DNA from: Cellulophaga sp. F20128
Lineage (GTDB): Bacteria > Bacteroidota > Bacteroidia > Flavobacteriales > Flavobacteriaceae
Direction of reading: 5' to 3'
Assembly: GCF_023015805.1 (NCBI RefSeq)
Contig: NZ_JALKBA010000012.1
Span: 35,246-99,245 of the forward strand
Length of the DNA: 64,000 bases
The position numbers were made by a program, and so were the translations under genes. This document shows positions 37,920-45,820 of the stretch, piece after piece. The notes beneath the pieces were generated by a model. That model was not told where the DNA came from. It saw only the letters and a list, made by a program, of their open reading frames with translations, and did no database searches. The stretch's first letter is position 1. The number at the start of each line of letters is the position of its first letter.

Positions 37920-40495
37920 TTCAGGAAAAAAAGCGATACGACACAAAAGATTTAATTTTAAAAGTAAATCAGTTTTATAACCAAAGCGAATTACCCCTTG
38001 CATATTGGGATAGATTTTTAGACGCACTCTGTGGTACAAGAGAGTATCAAAAAGAGGCAATAAGAAATTCAGTCATTTACCTGGCATCAAAAGAATATTC
38101 AAATGTAGAGGACTTAATAACCAAAAACCATTACCAAAACCCTCAATTACGGGAGAGATACCCAGAACTTGCAGATTACCACCGCAAGGTTCAATTACCC
38201 ACAAAGTTATCTGCAACTATAGACCTTGCGACAGGTACCGGAAAGAGTTATGTAATGTACGGAATCGCCCAAATTTTGTTGGGTATGGGTCTGGTCAAAA
38301 GAGTTCTCGTTTTGTGTCCATCCACAACTATTGAAAAGGAATTGCTTAAAAAATTTTTAGCCTTGGTTTCCGACCCAATTCTTAAAGAAACAATTCCACA
38401 ATCAGCAATAATTAAAAATCCAAGTATCGTTGATGGAAGTGTTACAGTAGCCGAAGGTGCTATTTGTATTGAAAATGTACACGCTGTTTACGAAAGAACT
38501 GGTTCATCAATTGAAGATAGTTTCGGTTTCAAGCAAGGTTTTGACACTTTGGTATTAAATGATGAAACCCATCATATTTACAATAAGATTTCAGGAAACA
38601 CAAATGAGGCAAAAGGTCTCAAAGTGTGGAAAAAGTTTTTATTGGATGATGGCTATAACTTTAAATATATGCTTGGTTTTACTGGTACAGCATATATAGG
38701 TAATGATTACTTCAATGATGTTATATACAGATATTCGTTACGAGAAGCTGTTGATGAAAAATTTGTAAAAAAAATCAATTATGTTTCAGAAGATGACAGT
38801 ATAAATGAAGACCAAAGGTTTCAGAAAATATATCAAAATCATAGCAAGAATAAAGTCACTTATAAAAATGTAAAACCTATAACAATATTAATAACTAACA
38901 ATATTACTAATGCTAAAAGACTTGAAACGAGATTAGTTGAGTTTTTAATGTTGGAAGAAGGTTTGGAAGAACAAGAGGTTCGTGATAAGCTCGTTATGAC
39001 AGTAACATCAGATAAATCGCACCAACGCAATGCTATTAGGTTGGAAGACGTAGATATGCCTGATTCTACTGTAGAATGGATTGTTTCGGTTTCTATGCTT
39101 ACAGAGGGATGGGATGTCAAAAATGTATTTCAAATAGTCCCTATGGAGGAAAGAGCATTCAATTCAAAATTATTAATTTCCCAAGTATTAGGTAGAGGCT
39201 TAAGAGTTCCGCCCGAATATATCGGTAATGCAGAGGTTACAATTTTTAACCATTCATCTTGGGGTTCAAAAATTAAAGGGCTGGTTGATGAAGTTCTGGA
39301 GTTGGAAATGCGATTGGAGAGTTCAAATTTAACCAATAGCGATAGAAGTAAATTTCACTTTGAACTCTACAATATAGATTATGATAAAATTGAAAATGCA
39401 GTTGAAAACAATAGTAAGGAGAAAGAATTCAACTATAAAGGTTTCATAACTTTAGAATCTTCAGTTGATGAAGTCAGCCAAGAAACAACTTATACGAACC
39501 TTGCCAATGAGTATAAAGGTGTTGAGTACAAGATTAAAAACCGAATGACCCCTATTAAAGAAATTGTCGATAAAATCTATCACGAATTTCAAACAAGAGA
39601 ATGGGAAGGCGTTACCCTGAATCTTCAAGAAGGCCAATACACAAAAAATAATCTGCCACCAAAAGAAGAGATTACAAAATTAATACGCCGTTCAATGGAT
39701 AAGGTTGGTCTTGAAGGTAATGAATTGAACGAAAAGAATAAAAGAAACATTTTCTCTTCATTCAATACGCTGTTAAGACGTAAAAACAAATCACTGGAAT
39801 TAGTTAGAATAGCCCAAAAACCTTATAAAATCTCAACTAAAGAAAGAATAAAGGAAACTTTATCTGTTGGAAATTTGCGCCATAATTCCACGGTAATGTA
39901 TTCAAATAAATACAGTGAAGAAGTTGAGGATGTTGATGTTTTAAATTTTTTGCAAGATGTTATTGATGATGAATCACTACCCCGTACTGCTATAAAACAA
40001 GCTAATAGTTATGATTTTAAGACACCTGTTGATTTAGCTTTTCTTAACGCAACGCCTGAACGGAAATTTGCTGAAAAACTGATAAGGAACGAAAATGCCA
40101 ATGCAATAGCTGCTTGGCTAAAATCAACTAATCAAAGTTTTTATACAATTGAGTATTCACTATCAAGCAAATCTGGAAATCACACAAAACAAGGTAAATT
40201 TAACCCGGACTTTTTTATCAAAACCTCTGATAATGAGATGGAATATATTACTGTAGTTGAAATTAAGGATGACCAAGATTATTCAGACTTGAATAAGGCA
40301 AAATTTAAGTGGGCAACCATTCATTTTCAGGAATTAAACAAACAACTTGAAGAAAATAAAATCAACCAACGGTATAATTTTCATTTCTTAAGTCCTGAAA
40401 ATTATGATGATTTCTTTGAGTATTTAAAAAATGGTAAATTAATACAAGGCTTGTTCACGAGTAATTTAGACAAAGAATTAAGTACATCCAGCTAA
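37916..40495 (+). CDS. res: Type III restriction-modification: Res (helicase-endonuclease)
   Basis: An 859-residue protein with an SF2 helicase core: Walker A ATGTGKS at about 105, a DETHH motif II at about 217, and LGRGLRVP (motif VI) near 420. The C-terminus has the endonuclease signature, NPDFFIK followed by VVEIKDD (about 760-785), a PD-(D/E)xK nuclease. Length is slightly below the ~900-1000 of classical Res but all motifs are present. It is translationally coupled to mod. Cleavage requires the Mod subunit. Confidence 0.93.
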   Translation: MIQEKKRYDTKDLILKVNQFYNQSELPLAYWDRFLDALCGTREYQKEAIRNSVIYLASKEYSNVEDLITKNHYQNPQLRERYPELADYHRKVQLPTKLSATIDLATGTGKSYVMYGIAQILLGMGLVKRVLVLCPSTTIEKELLKKFLALVSDPILKETIPQSAIIKNPSIVDGSVTVAEGAICIENVHAVYERTGSSIEDSFGFKQGFDTLVLNDETHHIYNKISGNTNEAKGLKVWKKFLLDDGYNFKYMLGFTGTAYIGNDYFNDVIYRYSLREAVDEKFVKKINYVSEDDSINEDQRFQKIYQNHSKNKVTYKNVKPITILITNNITNAKRLETRLVEFLMLEEGLEEQEVRDKLVMTVTSDKSHQRNAIRLEDVDMPDSTVEWIVSVSMLTEGWDVKNVFQIVPMEERAFNSKLLISQVLGRGLRVPPEYIGNAEVTIFNHSSWGSKIKGLVDEVLELEMRLESSNLTNSDRSKFHFELYNIDYDKIENAVENNSKEKEFNYKGFITLESSVDEVSQETTYTNLANEYKGVEYKIKNRMTPIKEIVDKIYHEFQTREWEGVTLNLQEGQYTKNNLPPKEEITKLIRRSMDKVGLEGNELNEKNKRNIFSSFNTLLRRKNKSLELVRIAQKPYKISTKERIKETLSVGNLRHNSTVMYSNKYSEEVEDVDVLNFLQDVIDDESLPRTAIKQANSYDFKTPVDLAFLNATPERKFAEKLIRNENANAIAAWLKSTNQSFYTIEYSLSSKSGNHTKQGKFNPDFFIKTSDNEMEYITVVEIKDDQDYSDLNKAKFKWATIHFQELNKQLEENKINQRYNFHFLSPENYDDFFEYLKNGKLIQGLFTSNLDKELSTSS

Positions 40496-40501
40496 AATAA
40501 T

Positions 40502-41347
40502 ATGACTGTCGAGAAAGTAGAAAAAGCCATTGCCCTATTGGAGGCAATTAATCCCCTGAATGAATATGCCTACGAAAAAGCAGTTTTAGCATACTTGACA
40601 ATAGGAAGGCTTCCCGTATTGCAATATGATATTCCTGCCGAATCAGTTTTTTTCAGAACACGCACCCACGATAATGATGATTTATTTCCATTAATATCTG
40701 ATATTTCAATAACCCCAAATCAATTCGTTAAAGATTTCGCAAGATGTAATCGACCCTTTCAATCTAAATTCTACTGTTCAGAAAATAGACCTACATCATT
40801 TGCAGAGTTAGTTGAGTATTGGTCCGAAACAAAAGTATATGGCGACAAGGTGTATGTCACTATTGGAAGGTGGCAATTAAAAATACCTTTAACTGGAATT
40901 ATTGTAACCACACCTGATAAAGAACATAGAATTTCAGAATTTGACAAAGAACACGGAGTGGTAATGGAAAGTTTCATTCAACAAAGTGACCCAGAAATAA
41001 GAGAAGCCACCATATTATTTTACAGATTTTTGTTTGATAAATTTAGAAAATCAGCAAAAAATGACCGTAAAACTTATATAATCACAACAGCCTATTGCAA
41101 CGTGGCTCTTGCTCATTCTGAAGGTAAGGCAGATGGCATTTATTATCCGAGCGTCCCATTTGGAGGGCAAGGAATCAATTTTGCTATTAATTTTGATTAT
41201 GTTTCAAAAAATAATCTTGAACTCACACATATCTTAAGAAATGAATTGACCGTTTCCAAAAACGATAATGGAAAACACGAATTTACAGAAACTGGAAAAG
41301 TTGAAGCTTTAGGATTTGATATTGAAAATAATCAAATAAACTGGTAA
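40502..41347 (+). CDS. RES-domain protein in type III R-M operon (putative NAD-degrading)
   Basis: A 281-residue protein starting 6 bases after res. The pattern of the RES domain is visible: FFRTR (R52/R54), a GRFN-like region ARCNRPFQSKFYCSE (80-94), E102 in SFAELVEYW, and DGIYYPSVPFGG with S217. Arg-Glu-Ser gives the family its name. RES domains of the known toxins degrade or phosphorolyse NAD. No antitoxin gene (Xre type) is next to it, so it may be held in check by the R-M proteins. It may be an abortive arm of the R-M system, or a stand-alone toxin. Confidence 0.75.
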   Translation: MTVEKVEKAIALLEAINPLNEYAYEKAVLAYLTIGRLPVLQYDIPAESVFFRTRTHDNDDLFPLISDISITPNQFVKDFARCNRPFQSKFYCSENRPTSFAELVEYWSETKVYGDKVYVTIGRWQLKIPLTGIIVTTPDKEHRISEFDKEHGVVMESFIQQSDPEIREATILFYRFLFDKFRKSAKNDRKTYIITTAYCNVALAHSEGKADGIYYPSVPFGGQGINFAINFDYVSKNNLELTHILRNELTVSKNDNGKHEFTETGKVEALGFDIENNQINW

Positions 41348-41401
41348 AATCCATTAAAATTGTGTGCTCATAATGATATTTATTTTTGAAAGTTTCTTTT
41401 T

Positions 41402-41767
41402 TTAAAAAGGTCCCTTATCCCTCGGCCCATTATGCGTTACCTTCCATTGGCCATCTTCTTGAACAAGTTTAAAAACACCTGGCTTTGGGTCGTAAGCTGT
41501 TGAATATTTTACCCAAGCCACCTTGCCATCCATCGCTTCATCCACCACTTTAAAATGAGCTTCTGAATCTTTATCTTCAGCAAACATTGCTTGAATGCTT
41601 GAAAGGTTTGCATAGCCTTCCGCAGTTGTATGCTTTTTTAAGGTAGCTTCATCGCCGTGATAAATACTTTCGGCAACAATTTTGGCAGTTTCAGAAGGGG
41701 AAAGATTCTTGTTTTCTGAACAGGAGAAGAACAACAATAAGAACGAGCAAATGACTAAATTTTTCAT
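41402..41767 (-). CDS. Small lipoprotein, DUF4878-like
   Basis: A 121-residue protein with a lipoprotein signal (LLLFFSCSEN, cysteine at about 16) and a NTF2-like domain resembling DUF4878 (SPSETAKIVAESIYHGDEATLKKH). It is the last gene of the tra operon, 7 bases after the traN stop. Lipoproteins at this position in conjugative modules can act in surface or entry exclusion, or they stabilise the channel; which applies is not known. Confidence 0.75.
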   Translation of the reverse strand: MKNLVICSFLLLFFSCSENKNLSPSETAKIVAESIYHGDEATLKKHTTAEGYANLSSIQAMFAEDKDSEAHFKVVDEAMDGKVAWVKYSTAYDPKPGVFKLVQEDGQWKVTHNGPRDKGPF

Positions 41768-41774
41768 AACGTTA

Positions 41775-42632
41775 CTAATTTGGGTTATTGATATAACTAT
41801 GTGATATTTTCAGTTCAATATTACGTTCACCATCTTTTTCGTGCAATTCCAAAATTGCTCTGCGGTCATTGGATAATGAAAACTTTGGTATTACATATAC
41901 AAACCGAACTGTTTCATTTTCTTTTATTTTGGAAGACTGATTGTGTTTAAATAATGGTTCTTGATACAAACGTTGTAACGATTTCTTTTTTCCCTTTTGT
42001 CTTGTTTCAACCGAGAGTTTTAAGAAATTCAAATCGTAATCCAAAGTAGAATTGTTCTTAATCTCGATGACGAAATAAAGCTCTTCCGTATCAAAAACAA
42101 TGTTCTCAACGCTCAAAACTATACCTTCGGTTCGCTTTTTAATCCTACCTACACGCTGCTTTCTTTCAAGAAGATAGGAACTGAATTTCTGGTAATAATA
42201 ATTTCTGTTATCAACATTACTTTCAGCAGTAGCAACCGAAATAGAATCATTCATTATTGGTCTTTCGTTCCCAATACTACTTGACTTCGGAATGAAATAA
42301 TTAAACTTGGTTAAATTCTTTTTATACCTTACAATATACGAAAAAATTGAACCATCTCTATTGACTATCAGAAGATTGCTTTCTTTTCCGGGCTTTGCTT
42401 GAAGCAAACCGAAATACTGTTCTTTTTCTCGGTTATACGTAAATATAAAATTATCCGAACCGGTTACGCCTTGCCGAATGGGCTCTGGAAAAAACAGCGC
42501 AACATTTTTAGTGTCATTCGCATAGATGGTATCTATTACTATTGTGTCTTGTGCTGTAACCTGTGCCCAGCAGAGTCGAGGTGCAAAAATTGCAACAGCT
42601 ATAAATAATGAAGTTATGATATATTTTTTCAT
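41775..42632 (-). CDS. traN: Conjugation channel protein TraN (DUF4138, VirB9-like)
   Basis: A 285-residue protein. The ATG at 42632 is preferred because it leads directly to a signal peptide (MKKYIITSLFIAVAIFAPRL, ending CWAQ); a longer frame begins upstream and overlaps traM. The family shows an N-terminal beta-rich domain and a C-terminal RAILELHEKDGERNIELKI segment. TraN is the periplasmic/outer-membrane component of Bacteroidota conjugation channels. It follows traM after 29 bases. Confidence 0.88.
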   Translation of the reverse strand: MKKYIITSLFIAVAIFAPRLCWAQVTAQDTIVIDTIYANDTKNVALFFPEPIRQGVTGSDNFIFTYNREKEQYFGLLQAKPGKESNLLIVNRDGSIFSYIVRYKKNLTKFNYFIPKSSSIGNERPIMNDSISVATAESNVDNRNYYYQKFSSYLLERKQRVGRIKKRTEGIVLSVENIVFDTEELYFVIEIKNNSTLDYDLNFLKLSVETRQKGKKKSLQRLYQEPLFKHNQSSKIKENETVRFVYVIPKFSLSNDRRAILELHEKDGERNIELKISHSYINNPN

Positions 42633-42661
42633 AATAGTGAATTTTTGAGAACCCGTTAGGT

Positions 42662-43591
42662 TCATAGTTTTGGTTTTAGAATAAGCTTATAATTGTTTAA
42701 CACAGTCACTTTAATGCTTCGGTTTTTCCGTTTTAGGATTTTAGTAATACCACCAACCTCGGGAACACTCGGAATATTAATATCGCCAATCACATCGTCC
42801 AGAACCTCCGTGGTAATTTCTGACCTAAAATTGTTTTGTACATAGATACCCTCACTACCATCCTGTAAATCGAAAGCTTTAAGTTTGGTGGGATGGTGCT
42901 TGATATTCTCGATTTCTATTAAAGCACGATTTGGCTGAAAACTAATAAATCCAAAAACGAGTGTGTTTTTTGGCATTTGCTTATTATTAATCATTGCAGC
43001 CTTTGTAAGTCGCATTCTTAATCGGGAGTTTGCTTTTACTACTTGGTCGCCATCGACGACCACATAGATTGTTTCATCCGTATTCCCGATGATTGAAATG
43101 TCGTTTGGTTTTGGAGAAGCGGCGAAGAACAGTTGATGCTCCAAGCCTAATTCTTTAGACTCAATTTTCTGTTCCCTTTTTATATCCGCGGAATCTACTT
43201 CTTGAACTTTTTTTGGAGCTGTTCTTCTGTTACCAAGATTCTGATAAGTCAAATCAGAATATTTGATTTTTCCTGCTGAATAGATGCTATCCACGATACG
43301 TTCTTTTTCACGTGTAGGCAAATCTGCACTATAAAAGCCAAGGGAATCAATCAGTTTTTCATCATAGATACTCGGAGCGTTGGTTTCGCGAACTTCCTTC
43401 AAATCATTGATAGCATCCAATTTTGAGTTGTATTGCTTTTGGTTTTCTTCCAAATCAGGTATCAATGTTTGCTCAAGGTTTTTACTTTCACTTTCATCAC
43501 CACCCATTACCATTACAGAGTATGATATCAGGAAAATGAAGATAATTGCCAAAACCGCAGCAAAAACTATTTTATTCTTTTCTACTTTCAT
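42662..43591 (-). CDS. traM: Conjugation channel protein TraM (VirB10-like)
   Basis: A 309-residue protein with one N-terminal membrane anchor (about residues 9-28), a long charged linker (about 35-180) and a C-terminal beta-rich domain (LRMRLTKAAMINNKQMPKNTLVFGF region and an EIENIKHHPTKLKAFDLQDGSEGIYV stretch), the layout of TraM/VirB10-type proteins. It bridges inner and outer membrane parts of the channel. It lies downstream of traK with a 138-base gap in which a traL gene would be expected. Confidence 0.9.
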   Translation of the reverse strand: MKVEKNKIVFAAVLAIIFIFLISYSVMVMGGDESESKNLEQTLIPDLEENQKQYNSKLDAINDLKEVRETNAPSIYDEKLIDSLGFYSADLPTREKERIVDSIYSAGKIKYSDLTYQNLGNRRTAPKKVQEVDSADIKREQKIESKELGLEHQLFFAASPKPNDISIIGNTDETIYVVVDGDQVVKANSRLRMRLTKAAMINNKQMPKNTLVFGFISFQPNRALIEIENIKHHPTKLKAFDLQDGSEGIYVQNNFRSEITTEVLDDVIGDINIPSVPEVGGITKILKRKNRSIKVTVLNNYKLILKPKL

Positions 43592-43601
43592 CTGTTGATA
43601 T

Positions 43602-43729
43602 TTATTTGTTTTTAATTGTCAGATGTAATTCGCCAGCCAATATTTCGATTAGTATCAAAACAGTTATGGCTCATTTCATAATCGTGGTTTATAAATCCCG
43701 ATTACCTGCACGACGGCAAGCGGGTCGGC
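43602..43729 (-). other. traK-traM spacer with a coding-like remnant and GC-rich repeat
   Basis: On the minus strand bases 43674-43612 hold a 20-codon frame (MSHNCFDTNRNIGWRITSDN) that reads like protein, preceded by a stop. Bases 43697-43730 contain the inverted GC-rich word CTGCACGACGGCAAGCGGGT, of the kind often scattered in Flavobacteriaceae. A traL gene, usual at this place, is missing, so the spacer may be its decayed remnant or an inserted repeat. Confidence 0.4.
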
Positions 43730-44344
43730 TCAATTTTCATTGTTCAGCTTTTTTAAGGTGTTTTCAAAATAATCGGTTATCAATAATCCGTGTGGATTAT
43801 TCGGGAAGTTCCGATTGACCATTATGAGGTTTCCAGTTGAAACCAGTTCGTAGGTGTCAATTATGGTACCTCTATTGATTTCAAAAATGGTAGTCGTAGT
43901 GAAACTATATGAATCATTATTTTCAAATATCCTTGAATCAATACTCAACACTTTTTGAACCAACGAATACTGTAGTAAGCGGTTGTAAACGCCATCCGCT
44001 TTTTTCTGGCGGTACAGATTGTCAACTGAACTATTGCCCAACCAAAGCGCTTTTTCCAAGTTCCGTTCATAGTTGCTTGCATCGATGTTATAGAAGTAAT
44101 TGTGGAACAGTTCCAAATGCGCCAAAGCTTCAACCTTGAAATTTTCTTTTTGGGTAACGAGTTTTAATGGAATGATGCTACCATCGGTGTTGATGGCAAA
44201 GGCACTATTAAGTGCATTTTTGTTAGTTCTAAATGCTATCCAAACGGAAAATGTACTCGCCAAAAAGGCAAATACTACGACTGCCAAAACGATGAACCTA
44301 TTTAGTTTTAGGATGTTATAAATATTCTTATAAGGTGTTTTCAT
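43730..44344 (-). CDS. traK: Conjugation protein TraK (VirB8-like)
   Basis: A 204-residue protein with one membrane segment (about residues 17-38, FIVLAVVVFAFLASTFSVWIAF) and a periplasmic domain rich in alternating strands (ALWLGNSSVDNLYRQKK), as in TraK of Bacteroidota conjugative transposons. It connects channel parts at the inner membrane. It starts 12 bases after traJ. Confidence 0.9.
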   Translation of the reverse strand: MKTPYKNIYNILKLNRFIVLAVVVFAFLASTFSVWIAFRTNKNALNSAFAINTDGSIIPLKLVTQKENFKVEALAHLELFHNYFYNIDASNYERNLEKALWLGNSSVDNLYRQKKADGVYNRLLQYSLVQKVLSIDSRIFENNDSYSFTTTTIFEINRGTIIDTYELVSTGNLIMVNRNFPNNPHGLLITDYFENTLKKLNNEN

Positions 44345-44356
44345 TCTGATTTTGCT

Positions 44357-45199
44357 TTAGTTGGAAAATAATCTTAACGTGAAGGACGTGGCGCGTCTAT
44401 ATAATTTGAATTTCAGGAAAACAATGAAGCCTACTGAACCAAGTTGTACTACAGGAGCAAAAAAACCTTGACCTACATCCGTACCAAAAAGGTTATTCCA
44501 AAAGTTTGTGTTGATTTCTGTGTATAGCGCATTAACAAATACATTGACCAAAAAGAAGGCTGGCACGAGCATATATACCGCTGCATATAGTTTAAAAAAA
44601 TTATAAGCCAATGACCGGAATTTTTCAAATACAGCTAAACTGATGACCAACGGAAAAAATGCCTGCATAATACCCAAAAGGAAGAATCGTTCTGCTAAAA
44701 AGAGCGGATAAATAAACAGGTCTAAAATCCATAGGATAATCCCAATGATAAAGGCAAATATTTTGAACCCGTAAAGTGGCGTTACCAAAGCTTCATAAAG
44801 CAATGTCATGGCATTTTTTGCAGCATCAATTAGATTTACATCTTCCTCTATCGGAATGTCCTGCATTTGCAAAGGCAACAAAGCTGGTGCAGTTCCTCGG
44901 TATTGTGCTTCTATAGAAACCAAGATGCCATCGAAAAAACCTAATACCTGTGTCGAGAAAATGACCAAAAGTACAATTGCAAAATTCTTCGCCAGCTCTC
45001 CAGGACTCAATCCCCAAGTATAACCATCCTTATCTGCAACACCTTCATTGTACTTTTTAAGGATATTGACCAGAAAAAACAGAACAGCAAGCGTTTTCAT
45101 TCCTGCAATAGTATATTGCGAGAAACTGCTGTTCTGTATGGTCTGAAAAACCGTGTCTATATATTCCAGTCCAATCCCTAAAATGATGGTTGCGGTCAT
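44357..45199 (-). CDS. traJ: Conjugation protein TraJ (VirB6-like membrane protein)
   Basis: A 280-residue polytopic membrane protein with about six hydrophobic segments, starting MTATIILGIGLEYIDTV and ending in a basic tail. The middle contains a soluble segment (PLQMQDIPIEEDVNLIDA). It matches TraJ, the inner-membrane channel subunit. The start lies 2 bases after the traI stop. Confidence 0.88.
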   Translation of the reverse strand: MTATIILGIGLEYIDTVFQTIQNSSFSQYTIAGMKTLAVLFFLVNILKKYNEGVADKDGYTWGLSPGELAKNFAIVLLVIFSTQVLGFFDGILVSIEAQYRGTAPALLPLQMQDIPIEEDVNLIDAAKNAMTLLYEALVTPLYGFKIFAFIIGIILWILDLFIYPLFLAERFFLLGIMQAFFPLVISLAVFEKFRSLAYNFFKLYAAVYMLVPAFFLVNVFVNALYTEINTNFWNNLFGTDVGQGFFAPVVQLGSVGFIVFLKFKLYRRATSFTLRLFSN

Positions 45200-45201
45200 C
45201 C

Positions 45202-45774
45202 TTAATATTCAGTTTCGCGGTTATTGATTTTATCTTGCATTTTTCTGAAGGAAATAATATCCTTGTAGCGTTTCGTTTTGGCTTTGACGTTAGAAACCAT
45301 TTCCTTTGATTCCAGTTCTTTTTGTTTGAGGATTTCAGCACGTTCAGCATCGCTCATTTTCAGATAATCGCTGGATAGGATTTCATCTATGAAATTCATT
45401 GTATCCAAAGAATTTTCTACAATGGCAGTGAATGATTCAGAAACCCTTGCAACTTCTTCGGGCTTGATGTAAGGGCTATCAAGAATGTCCCTTAAATCAT
45501 CCTGCATCACATCAATGAGTCGCTGATTGTTACGGCCAATCTCACGAACGGCATTCAATTGCCTAACCACATCGTTGACCTTTTCAATGTTTTCTTTTGC
45601 TGTTTTTAAGAACTTGACAGTCTTGATAATGTTTGCGGTTTGCTTCCCAGATTCTAATAGTTGTTTTATTAAACTAATAAAATTGGTATTGTCATAAACT
45701 GGCATTCCCTGTGCTTTAATGTTCAAGCTGAACAGCAATGCCATTGCGAGTACTAAAATTTTTGTTTTACTCAT
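45202..45774 (-). CDS. traI: Conjugation protein TraI-like (exported)
   Basis: A 190-residue protein. The ATG at 45774 is chosen because it gives a signal peptide (TKILVLAMALLFSLNIKAQ); an in-frame start 14 codons upstream would bury it. The mature part is helical (KQTANIIKTVKFLKTAKENIEKVNDVVRQL) and resembles TraI/VirB5-like periplasmic factors of this operon type. It lies between traG and traJ as in other elements. It is not the F-plasmid relaxase of the same name. Confidence 0.75.
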   Translation of the reverse strand: MSKTKILVLAMALLFSLNIKAQGMPVYDNTNFISLIKQLLESGKQTANIIKTVKFLKTAKENIEKVNDVVRQLNAVREIGRNNQRLIDVMQDDLRDILDSPYIKPEEVARVSESFTAIVENSLDTMNFIDEILSSDYLKMSDAERAEILKQKELESKEMVSNVKAKTKRYKDIISFRKMQDKINNRETEY

Positions 45775-45820
45775 TGCTAAATATTTGTTTTGGTATTCGT
45801 GAATCTGCGATTTCATAATA

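Noticed and set aside
43546..43818. Plus-strand frame containing a RLPARRQAGRL-like stretch
   Set aside because: This is the known false translation of a GC-rich intergenic repeat of Flavobacteriaceae, crossing the traK-traM spacer.
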